From contig JAMBLJ010000054.1 in the NCBI GenBank assembly GCA_023336815.1, positions 1 to 52,849 on the forward strand: a stretch of 52,849 nucleotides of DNA, written 5' to 3'. A program made the translations under genes and the position numbers. The notes below the pieces were generated by a model. The model worked only from the letters and a program-made list of their open reading frames with translations. It did no database searches and was not told the DNA's origin. Below are positions 23,198-30,517 of the stretch, piece after piece. Numbering within the stretch: the stretch's first letter is position 1; every line of letters starts with the position of its first letter. This DNA comes from Actinomycetes bacterium (GTDB taxonomy: Bacteria > Actinomycetota > Acidimicrobiia > Spongiisociales > UBA5794).

Positions 23198-24817
23198 TCA
23201 GCCTTCGTTCGAAGCTTCGACGAGGCCACAGTCGATCTCGGCGTCAACGAGGTCCTGACCACCGAACTGGACACGTTCATAGAGAGACACAGCGGCGAGT
23301 TGTTCCTCTGAGAGAGATGCCGCGAAACCAGGCATCAATCCGACGCCACCCACGGGTTTCTGGTTCTCTCCATAGGTCGGGTCTGGCCATCCGGCTGTTC
23401 CGATGCCTACCCATTCGATCTGTGTTGCGCATTGACCGGCGGGGAAGGTCTCGAGGACCGCTCCTGCCGTGAACGCTGGGCCTACACCACCTGTACCGTC
23501 AGCATTGTGACACGCAACGCACTGTGCGTAGATGGCACCGCCGGAGGCGAAATAGTCAGCGGTCGTCTCCCCGTACGGGCTCCCGTCACAGTTGACGGCC
23601 TCGCCGGTCGCAGGATCGACGAGAAGTTGTCCGCCCGATCCGCAGTCGGGTCCGTTCGGTGAGACGAGGATGTAACCAACGGCGAGCAGTGGGATGAGGA
23701 GGAACGCTGCGAGAAGCCACTTCGGATACCCGCCCTGTGCCGGTGCAGCCTCGTCGGCTTCATCGCCAGTCGGACCCTGAGCTCTATCCGTCGTGGGTTC
23801 GATCACTTCGACGTCATCCCCGGTGTTCGGGTCCGGTTCTTCATCTGACGGTCCAGACGTATCCTCTGTTGCTGGTTCTGGCGCAGATGGGGGTGCTGTC
23901 GAAACGGCTCCCGGATCCACTCCTGCCCACTCCGCAAGTACGGCTTCGACGGATTCACCCGTCTTCTTAGATCGTGCTTCTGCTGAGCGTTGGGCGAGTG
24001 AGGCTGGCATGCCTTTGACTTCCGCGACCTGTGCGAGCAATTCGTCCATGCTCATCGCTCCAACGGCAACAGCTGCAGCGGCCGCTACTGGAGCGGGTGC
24101 GACGGCATCTGGTTCGACTGGCGGTTCAGTGGCCGCTCCTGGGTCCACTCCTGCCCACTCCGCAAGTACGGCTTCGACGGATTCACCGGTCTTCTTGGAT
24201 CGTGCTTCTGCTGAGCGTTGGGCGAGTGAGGCTGGCATGCCTTTGACTTCCGCGACCTGTGTGAGCAGTTCGTCCATGCTCATCGCACCTACGGCGACGG
24301 CGGCAGCAGCCGCAGTGGCGACGGGGGCGGGTGTGGCCTCCTCCGGCTCGGCTGGTGGCTCGTCCTCCTTCACAACGTCTGGTTCCCCGGATGCAACGGG
24401 TGCTGGAGTCCTTGCTGACACGAGTTCATCGAGATCGATACCCGCCCAATCCGCGAGAACTGAGTCGAGGGTCTCTCCGGCATGGGTGGCTCGAGCCTGT
24501 GCTGACGAGAGGATGAGTTTTGGAGGCATGCGCTTTGCCTCGGATGCGAGTTGGACGAGCTCATCTGTGGTTACACCGGTCGGTACCGACGCAGTGGCGA
24601 GAGCGGGTGTGTCAGGTGTAACCGGTGGTTCGGGTTCAGCTACTGGAGCGGTTGTCACTTCAGGCTTGGACGCCGATGTGGACCCTTCGCCAAGCCATTC
24701 CTGGAGAACCTGTTCGATGGTCGAACCCGTCTTGTCGGCTCTGGCCTGTGCAGATCGCTCGACGAGGGACGCTGGCATCCCTCGCATCTCAGCGACCTGT
24801 TGGAGAAGTTCGTCCAT
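23198..24817 (-). CDS. Membrane-anchored cytochrome c with four helical modules
   Basis: This 539-residue protein has three parts. The N-terminal part holds four copies of a 44-residue helical module (1-44, 84-127, 181-224, 257-300). The modules share the core MPASLxxRSAxARxxKTG, then an E-xx-VLAEWAG end, and are joined by Pro/Ala/Glu-rich linkers. A single membrane helix follows (366-386). The C-terminal part is a class I-like cytochrome c with one CVACH site (433-437) and a likely Met ligand in GLMPGF (M495). With no signal peptide, the modules should face the cytoplasm and the heme the outside. Modules 3 and 4 are almost identical in DNA. It lies 4 bases after the CcoN-CcoO fusion gene. 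I know no named family for the module. Confidence 0.8.
   Translation of the reverse strand: MDELLQQVAEMRGMPASLVERSAQARADKTGSTIEQVLQEWLGEGSTSASKPEVTTAPVAEPEPPVTPDTPALATASVPTGVTTDELVQLASEAKRMPPKLILSSAQARATHAGETLDSVLADWAGIDLDELVSARTPAPVASGEPDVVKEDEPPAEPEEATPAPVATAAAAAVAVGAMSMDELLTQVAEVKGMPASLAQRSAEARSKKTGESVEAVLAEWAGVDPGAATEPPVEPDAVAPAPVAAAAAVAVGAMSMDELLAQVAEVKGMPASLAQRSAEARSKKTGESVEAVLAEWAGVDPGAVSTAPPSAPEPATEDTSGPSDEEPDPNTGDDVEVIEPTTDRAQGPTGDEADEAAPAQGGYPKWLLAAFLLIPLLAVGYILVSPNGPDCGSGGQLLVDPATGEAVNCDGSPYGETTADYFASGGAIYAQCVACHNADGTGGVGPAFTAGAVLETFPAGQCATQIEWVGIGTAGWPDPTYGENQKPVGGVGLMPGFAASLSEEQLAAVSLYERVQFGGQDLVDAEIDCGLVEASNEG
23918..24060. repeat. Direct DNA repeat, unit A (module 4)
   Basis: About 143 bases here are nearly identical (roughly five mismatches by eye) to 24146-24288. 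The two encode modules 4 and 3 of the cytochrome c protein and start 228 bases apart. This points to a recent internal duplication. Confidence 0.8.
24146..24288. repeat. Direct DNA repeat, unit B (module 3)
   Basis: This is the partner of 23918-24060. The near identity also makes this gene prone to changes in module number by recombination, and to assembly collapse. Confidence 0.8.
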
Positions 24818-24821
24818 TGCG

Positions 24822-26720
24822 CTACCTCAGCGTCTCGATGTAGGTGACAAGTGCGTCGATATCCGAATCCGATAGGTACGAGTACGACGGCATGGTCGAC
24901 CACGAACGTGCGGCCCTGGGATTGATCAGATGTGGCCCGATCGCATCGACGTTGAAACCCTCACGGGAAGCAAGATGCATCAGGTCCGGTCCGAGACGGT
25001 AGGCGCCGAGTAGCACCGGATTCTCATGGGCATAGTCGCCAGCGAGCGATACCGCGCCGAGACCAACGTCGCTCGCAACGGGTCGCACCTGTTGCGTATG
25101 ACACTCGGCGCAGCCCTCGGAAACGTAGAGGTCGCGACCGATCGATGCTGCAGAACCATCGGCGTACGTTCGCTCGGTGTCAGCCAGCAAGGTCGACTCT
25201 GCGTCCGTGCTGTCGACCATCGGAAGAATGGCCGTGAACATTGCGGCGAAGAGCCACACCGCAACGACACCTCTGGTCAATCGTTTCCACGTTGCATATC
25301 GTTGCTTGCCGGAGAACTCGAGGTCATAGGCGGCGTGTCCGTCCGGGACCGCAAGGTCTTCGTCGTTGCGGCTTCCCACGCGAACGAGGAAGATGATCTG
25401 GGCGACCGTGAAGACCGCAATCGATGCAGCCGTGACCCATAGAAATGGGTACACCGTGTCAGCGGTGACCTTCCAAGCCGGACCCCAGTTCGCGAAGTTC
25501 TGGCTTGTAGGACCAGCGGCCCAGGAAAATCCGACGGCGACTCCACCCATGAGGAGTGCTGCGACAGCACCAGTGAGCCCGGTGAGCGACCACGCGAAGT
25601 GGAAGCTCGACCCGGAGGATGACCCTCCGCTGAGCACTCGATGTCCTGCGAATATCGCAAAGGACACGCCACCCAGTACCACGAGCAACTGCAGCGCCCG
25701 TACCCAGGGGGAGAATTGCACGATGCTGCTCGTCGCTGGCCACGTCAGGAGCAGATTCACGGCAGTCGTGGCGACGAAAGCGAGACCGCCTACGGTCGCG
25801 TAGCGCAAGGATGCCTTGTCGCCGACACTCGCAATGCGACCCTTGAGGAGCAGTCCAAGGTCCGTGACGATCACGAGAGTCGGAACGATCGCTCCGATCG
25901 CAAAGGCAATACCGATACTTTCGAACCAGTTCGGTGCCGGTGAGAAGATCAAACGGGTCGCACTCATGAATGACCACACCAGGATCAGTGACCAGAAACC
26001 CAGGGCCGCCAGTGGGCCAGCTTCGGTTGGGTCGGACCCGCTGATGTGTCCGAATACAAAGTACAACAGTCCGACGGCCGCCGTGATCATGAACAGTGTG
26101 AGTCCTGCACTGCCGAACGCCCCAACAACAGCCCCCGATGTACCTGCTGGTGCGGGCAGGATCGCTGCAAGTGCGGTGAGTGTGAGCAGAATCGGTGCAG
26201 CTGTTAGGTACCAGCCAGCTGTACCAAGTCGATCACGGTTGGACCGTGCGGTCGCTGTGATCGACATCGTGGCGAGCAATGCTCCGATGGCAAGAAGCGC
26301 ACGTGACCATATCGGTGCCTCAAGACCGGTGATCCCGCTGTTGAGACCGAACAGGATGCCGGCGGCGCCGCCTGCGCTCGCGATAACAAGGGCGACGAGG
26401 GAGGCCAGAGCGAGGGCGCTCCTCTCAAGGGGGTTGTTCGTGATCTTTGAAAGGGCGAAATAGCTGACTCCGAGAAGCCCGATGACTGCCCAGCCATACG
26501 TGAGAAGTAGACGACTTGCAGGGGCGATTCGACCGTAGCTCGTAAAGGCGTACGTTGACGCAAGATCCGGAAGTGCGATCTGGAACAGGGCCAGTGACGA
26601 TCCGGCGAGACCGGTGACAAGGAGTATCGCAGCCACGACGAGATGTGTACGCGCTGTCCGTGTGCTTGTCTCTTCCACTTCGGCACTCTGTACGTCGTTG
26701 GGTGAAGTTTCAGCCGTCAC
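24822..26720 (-). CDS. Ligand-less CcoN-like domain fused to CcoO-type cytochrome c
   Basis: This 632-residue protein joins a multi-helix domain aligning with cbb3 oxidase subunit I (CcoN) to a C-terminal CcoO domain. The CcoO part is clear: GRDLYVSEGCAECHTQQVRP (CAECH 537-541), GDYAHENPVLLGAYRLGPDL and WSTMPSYSYLSD with the Met ligand (M610). In the CcoN part every metal-ligand position is replaced when aligned by eye: the low-spin heme His by Ser69 (in APASR), the CuB His by Gly203, the His-His pair by Thr255-Arg256 (before LIFSPAPNW), and the two late His by Leu343 and Leu345. It therefore should bind no heme b, b3 or CuB. The start is GTG, preceded by AGGAGG. A -10-like TAGAGT lies at 26780-26775. 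Confidence 0.8.
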   Translation of the reverse strand: MTAETSPNDVQSAEVEETSTRTARTHLVVAAILLVTGLAGSSLALFQIALPDLASTYAFTSYGRIAPASRLLLTYGWAVIGLLGVSYFALSKITNNPLERSALALASLVALVIASAGGAAGILFGLNSGITGLEAPIWSRALLAIGALLATMSITATARSNRDRLGTAGWYLTAAPILLTLTALAAILPAPAGTSGAVVGAFGSAGLTLFMITAAVGLLYFVFGHISGSDPTEAGPLAALGFWSLILVWSFMSATRLIFSPAPNWFESIGIAFAIGAIVPTLVIVTDLGLLLKGRIASVGDKASLRYATVGGLAFVATTAVNLLLTWPATSSIVQFSPWVRALQLLVVLGGVSFAIFAGHRVLSGGSSSGSSFHFAWSLTGLTGAVAALLMGGVAVGFSWAAGPTSQNFANWGPAWKVTADTVYPFLWVTAASIAVFTVAQIIFLVRVGSRNDEDLAVPDGHAAYDLEFSGKQRYATWKRLTRGVVAVWLFAAMFTAILPMVDSTDAESTLLADTERTYADGSAASIGRDLYVSEGCAECHTQQVRPVASDVGLGAVSLAGDYAHENPVLLGAYRLGPDLMHLASREGFNVDAIGPHLINPRAARSWSTMPSYSYLSDSDIDALVTYIETLR

Positions 26721-26905
26721 GAGCCGGCGTCCTCCTGGTGCGGTTGTCTTCCGTCGTCCTGTGCAGGCGGTGAAACTCTAGCCGCGACGTTGGAGTCAGC
26801 AGTCATCTGCGCTGGAGTTTCTGGCGTGTGCGCGAGAATTGTTGCCGAGATGCCGACAAACTGTCGCGACTCCGACTTGAATAATCGGAGACAACGTACA
26901 CGGCG

Positions 26906-26911
26906 TACAAT
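26906..26911 (+). promoter_or_regulatory. -10 hexamer TACAAT
   Basis: TACAAT lies 27 bases before the GTG at 26939, leaving a leader of about 20 bases with a GGGAAG ribosome-binding site. It probably drives the ferredoxin-cytochrome b-Rieske operon. The 218-base gap from 26721 to 26938 also holds the divergent promoter. Confidence 0.45.
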
Positions 26912-26938
26912 GCACGCCCAACATGCAAGGGAAGATTC

Positions 26939-27523
26939 GTGAACGGACGTAGACAGATCATCGCGGGCGTCGCTTTGATCCTGATCGGCCTTGTTGTAAC
27001 CATTGGTGCATCGGTTGTAGTGCACATGGCGGAGGCCCCCGAATTCGACGACCTTGGCCGCGAGCTGTTCGCGGGTGTTCCCAGGGGATGGCAGGTCGCG
27101 ACGCTTGCTCAGATCGTCGCCCTCGGCGGTGTGATCATCTCGCTTGCCGGTGCTACATACGGGTTCTTGTGGCAACAACCTCTGACATGGGCGCGGGCAA
27201 TGCTCGGTGCGCTGCTTTTCGCTTCCCTGATGTTCGTTATCTTTGCGATTGTCCCGAATCAGTTCCTGACGCTGACACAGGCGACGCTGGAATGGACACC
27301 ACAGAAAACGTTCCTTGTGGTCCCTCCCATCGTGGCGTTGAACAACGAGATCTCGCTTTCCTATGCAGCGCTCAAGGACATGATCTCGGCCGGGTATGCG
27401 ACAACGATGCTGATCCTCATTCCGGTCATCATGTACAAGTGGCAGGAGCGTGCGAAAACTCAGGACGCCCCGAAACCAGATCCCGTATCTGACTACGGCA
27501 GACCCCTGCGCGTGGATCGCTGA
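26939..27523 (+). CDS. Four-helix membrane protein heading the bc operon
   Basis: This 194-residue protein has about four membrane helices (near 7-30, 55-80, 86-108 and 143-166) and a short polar tail. It has no cofactor motif. A gene in this position could be a small integral subunit or an assembly factor of the complex that follows. The start is GTG with GGGAAG upstream. The ferredoxin gene overlaps its stop by one base (TGATG), so the two are co-translated. I do not recognise a family and assign no function. Confidence 0.65.
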   Translation: MNGRRQIIAGVALILIGLVVTIGASVVVHMAEAPEFDDLGRELFAGVPRGWQVATLAQIVALGGVIISLAGATYGFLWQQPLTWARAMLGALLFASLMFVIFAIVPNQFLTLTQATLEWTPQKTFLVVPPIVALNNEISLSYAALKDMISAGYATTMLILIPVIMYKWQERAKTQDAPKPDPVSDYGRPLRVDR

Positions 27524-27966
27524 TGGCGAAGGAAGTCTGGCTCGAAACGCCACCGATGCGGGATGACTATCAACTCGCGCTCGTGGACACGGAGTACATG
27601 AACGCGGCTGTGAAACCCAAGCAGTTCATCCACATCAATGAATCCGAATGCATTCTGTGTGCCGGATGCGTCGACATCTGCCCCTGGAAATGCATTCAAC
27701 TTCTCTCGCCAGATATCGTCACCGAAGCGATTGGTGTTGACGACCCGAACGACAACGAGGAGAACGGCGCCGTGTTCGTCATCGACGACACCGAGTGCAC
27801 CAGATGCAAGTTGTGCGTCGATCGATGTCCCACCAACGTCATAACCATCGGTAAATTCGGTGGTTCATTGGTAGCCAGTTCTGATGCGTTCGACGCTGCA
27901 CCGTGGGAATACGATTCTGGCACAAGAGATACCAAGAGTGGCGTCGCGTATGGCGTGCGCTGGTAG
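27523..27966 (+). CDS. 2[4Fe-4S] ferredoxin-like protein
   Basis: This 147-residue soluble protein carries two 4Fe-4S binding sites: CILCAGCVDICPWKC (Cys43, 46, 49 and 53, with an extra Cys57) and CTRCKLCVDRCPTNV (Cys92, 95, 98 and 102). The cysteine of each cluster is followed by Pro as usual. A 25-residue acidic insert separates the clusters and is longer than in small ferredoxins. It has N- and C-terminal extensions of about 40 residues. It sits between a membrane protein gene and the cytochrome b gene, so it may dock on the cytoplasmic side of the b subunit. A ferredoxin inside a bc operon is unusual, and its electron partner is unknown. Confidence 0.85.
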   Translation: MAKEVWLETPPMRDDYQLALVDTEYMNAAVKPKQFIHINESECILCAGCVDICPWKCIQLLSPDIVTEAIGVDDPNDNEENGAVFVIDDTECTRCKLCVDRCPTNVITIGKFGGSLVASSDAFDAAPWEYDSGTRDTKSGVAYGVRW

Positions 27967-27981
27967 GAAGAGGAGAACGAG

Positions 27982-28758
27982 TTGGTAGACGGCAACGGCA
28001 GGACGAGCGTCAAGGACGCTGTCACCGGAATGGGAGACCATGTCCGGAACTCTCAGGTGTGGAACTCGATCTTCCGCCCTGGTTCGCCGATGCGTGCGGA
28101 TGGGGGAGACTCGCCGAGGAACCGTGCCTACGTTGTCATGAACAACGTTCTCTACCACCTGCATCCAGTCAAGGTAAAGCGACATGGCGTCCGCCTGTCC
28201 TACACGCTGTGTCTCGGAGGGCTGAGCTTCTTCCTCTTCATCCTTCTGACGGTCACAGGGATCTTCCTGATGTTCTACTACCGACCGACGTCACCCCAGG
28301 CGTACTTCGATCTTCAGGCTCTTGCAACAGATGTAGCGTTCGGGCAACTCGTTCGCAATATGCACAGGTGGGGCGCACACATCATGGTGCTGACTGTGTT
28401 CCTGCACATGGCTCGTGTGTTCTACCACGGTGCGTACAAGCCACCACGGGAATTCAACTGGGTTGTTGGCATCGTTCTGTTGCTGTTGACGCTTCTGCTG
28501 TCGTTCACCGGCTACCTACTCCCATGGGACCAACTCGCTCTTTGGGCTGTCACTGTTGGTTCGAATATGGCTGCGTATACCCCCGTATTCGGCAACCAGG
28601 TGACGTTCGCGCTCATCGGGGGTATACAGATCACCGCGGACACCCTTCTGCGCTGGTACGTGCTTCACGTGTTGTTCCTCCCGTTCATCATCACCATCTT
28701 TATGGCCGTCCATTTCTGGCGGGTCCGTAAAGATGGCGGCATCTCAGGTCCGCTGTAA
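27982..28758 (+). CDS. Cytochrome b, N-terminal half (b6-like)
   Basis: This 258-residue protein contains the four-helix, two-heme part of cytochrome b. The heme ligands are in [20 protein letters not shown] (two His, 14 residues apart) and [22 protein letters not shown] (second pair). [17 protein letters not shown] is the conserved Qo-side segment. It ends after helix 4, so the protein is split as in b6f rather than full-length as in the usual actinobacterial QcrB. The start is TTG with AGAGGAGA six bases upstream. About 60 polar residues precede the first helix. It acts in quinol oxidation with the subunit encoded next and the Rieske protein. Confidence 0.9.
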   Translation: MVDGNGRTSVKDAVTGMGDHVRNSQVWNSIFRPGSPMRADGGDSPRNRAYVVMNNVLYHLHPVKVKRHGVRLSYTLCLGGLSFFLFILLTVTGIFLMFYYRPTSPQAYFDLQALATDVAFGQLVRNMHRWGAHIMVLTVFLHMARVFYHGAYKPPREFNWVVGIVLLLLTLLLSFTGYLLPWDQLALWAVTVGSNMAAYTPVFGNQVTFALIGGIQITADTLLRWYVLHVLFLPFIITIFMAVHFWRVRKDGGISGPL

Positions 28759-28767
28759 GGAGACACC

Positions 28768-29625
28768 GTGGCACAGCTTCCAGATCATCTCCTCAAACGG
28801 GCCGCCGAGGCCAGAGCGAAAGCAGAAGGCCGAACGGTCGACGACGTCATGGCTGAGATGAAGGGCGAACCGGCCGCAGCTTCGCCGTCGCCTGCAGCCG
28901 CCGTGACATCGGGTCCTGGCAGGGATCTCGATGCTGAGGCTGCAACGTACGGTGTTCCCCGACCGCTCCTCGAACGATCGATGTTCGCCCGTGCAAGAAT
29001 GGACGGCACGGCCGTACCCGCAATGGCCGGCGCACCTGCAGCCGCACCTGCAGCCACGGCATCCGCAGCAGCGGCTCCCGCGGCCGCTGCGCCGACAGGT
29101 CCGCCACCGGGTGTGAGAACACAACGTCTCCTCACTGTGGTCAAAGCAGGGGCGATTCAGGGCACCACCAAGGAACCCGCAGACAAGGTCAACGTGTGGC
29201 CGCACCTGCTGGCAATCGAATTCGTGGCGTTGTTGGCTATGTCCGCTTTCCTCTTCTTGCTGTCAGCGCTGATGGATGCACCGCTTCTCGAGTTCGCAAA
29301 CTTCAACGAGCAGCCGAACCCATCCAAGGCGCCGTGGTACTTCCTGGGACTCCAGGAGCTGCTCGCGTACTTCGATCCTCAGGTCGCCGGTGTGATCATT
29401 CCTGGGTTCGGTATTGCCGCACTAGCATTTATCCCGTACATCGATCGAAACCCGTCGGTGCGTCCTTCGAATCGCAAACTTGCGATCTCGTTGTTCACGG
29501 TGTTCTTTATGGGTGCAGCTGTGTTGACGATCTTCGGCTCGTTCTTTCGCGGACCGGGCTTTAACTTCGTATTTCCCTGGACCGATGGGATATTCTTTGA
29601 CGACCTGCTAGCGATTCTCGAATGA
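28768..29625 (+). CDS. Cytochrome b C-terminal half (subunit IV-like) with helical modules
   Basis: This 285-residue protein ends in the three-helix Qo-site half of cytochrome b: KAPWYFLGLQELLAYFDP is the PEWY-type loop, here APWY, followed by helices near 206-225, 238-258 and the end. In front of it are about 115 cytoplasmic residues not found in known subunit IV. They hold LPDHLLKRAAEARAKAEGRT (4-23, continuing to Gly33), matching the module of the cytochrome c at 23198-24817, and a weaker copy at about 59-88 (GVPRPLLERSMFARARMDG). An Ala/Pro linker follows. Start GTG with AAGGAG upstream. The shared module suggests that the two proteins touch or share a partner. Confidence 0.82.
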   Translation: MAQLPDHLLKRAAEARAKAEGRTVDDVMAEMKGEPAAASPSPAAAVTSGPGRDLDAEAATYGVPRPLLERSMFARARMDGTAVPAMAGAPAAAPAATASAAAAPAAAAPTGPPPGVRTQRLLTVVKAGAIQGTTKEPADKVNVWPHLLAIEFVALLAMSAFLFLLSALMDAPLLEFANFNEQPNPSKAPWYFLGLQELLAYFDPQVAGVIIPGFGIAALAFIPYIDRNPSVRPSNRKLAISLFTVFFMGAAVLTIFGSFFRGPGFNFVFPWTDGIFFDDLLAILE

Positions 29626-29632
29626 GGCACCC

Positions 29633-30493
29633 ATGAGCGCCACTGCAATCTTCGTTCTCATCATCCTCGCAGCTGCTGCCATGGTCGTTGTAGCGATCGT
29701 TGCTGTTGCCAGCAGTCGGTCGGACACCGATGGTGCCGCGACGGCAGGCGAGCTGGATCGCAAGGCTGCCAGGGCCGACAAGGCGCGACGCAAGGCCAAG
29801 ATCGAAGTCGCCGCCGCATCCGGCGGTCCCGGCCGAGAGACGACCGTGATGTTGGTCGATCCCGCTGCGGAGTACGAGACCGCAGTACCGCTCGAGGAGA
29901 TCTCCGCCGTGGAATACGGTGTGACAAGACGCAAGTTCTTCAATCGGGCGATAGGTGCCGTTTTCGGTCTTTTCATGTTGCAGTTCGCCCTTGCCGGATT
30001 GGCGTTTTTCTGGCCGAAGCTCAAAGGCGGTTTCGGGACACCGATCAAAGCTGGCGATGTGAGCACCCTCAAGTCAGAGGTGCTCGTTGCTGGAAAGATC
30101 GTGCCCAAGTTCGTTCCGGCTGCCCAAGCCTGGATCGTTCCCTTCGACATGAGCAACCTGGAGGGTTCGTCCTATGAGGAGGTGCCCTTCGTTGTTGTTG
30201 GTGGCGAATCAGACGGCATCGGTCTTATGGCGCTGTGGCAGCGATGTGTCCATCTTGGATGCCGTGTGCCGTCCTGCGAGTCGTCACAGGGGTTCGAATG
30301 CCCGTGCCATGGTTCGAAGTACAACGGCCATGGCGAATATGCGGCTGGCCCCGCACCGCGGAACCTGGATCGGTTCGGCGTATCGATCGACAGCGCGGGT
30401 GAGCTCGTGATCGACACGGGAACGGTTGTGCAGACAGCACGTGCGAAGGTGTACACAGTTGCGTATCCACAGGGTCCGTTCTGTGTTGGTTGA
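29633..30493 (+). CDS. Rieske [2Fe-2S] protein
   Basis: This 286-residue protein carries the Rieske cluster motifs CVHLGC and CPCHGSKYNGHGEY, so it takes electrons from quinol at the Qo site. An N-terminal membrane helix (5-27) is followed by a charged cytoplasmic stretch of about 75 residues and a second helix preceded by RRKFFNRA, which could serve as a Tat signal for the folded cluster domain. Two helices instead of the three of typical actinobacterial QcrA is a difference. The C-terminal DTGTVVQTARAKVYT region is the usual end of the domain. It lies 7 bases after the subunit-IV gene and 24 before the diheme cytochrome gene. Confidence 0.9.
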   Translation: MSATAIFVLIILAAAAMVVVAIVAVASSRSDTDGAATAGELDRKAARADKARRKAKIEVAAASGGPGRETTVMLVDPAAEYETAVPLEEISAVEYGVTRRKFFNRAIGAVFGLFMLQFALAGLAFFWPKLKGGFGTPIKAGDVSTLKSEVLVAGKIVPKFVPAAQAWIVPFDMSNLEGSSYEEVPFVVVGGESDGIGLMALWQRCVHLGCRVPSCESSQGFECPCHGSKYNGHGEYAAGPAPRNLDRFGVSIDSAGELVIDTGTVVQTARAKVYTVAYPQGPFCVG

Positions 30494-30517
30494 TGGACTG
30501 AAAAAGGTGATGGGTCA

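Noticed and set aside
24822-26720. Active cbb3 oxidase or nitric oxide reductase subunit
   Set aside because: The His ligands required for heme b, heme b3 and CuB are all missing from the aligned positions.
26717-27553. Long minus-strand frame opposite the operon's first membrane protein
   Set aside because: It is rich in Arg, His and Gln and lies antisense to two well-supported genes, so it is a shadow frame.
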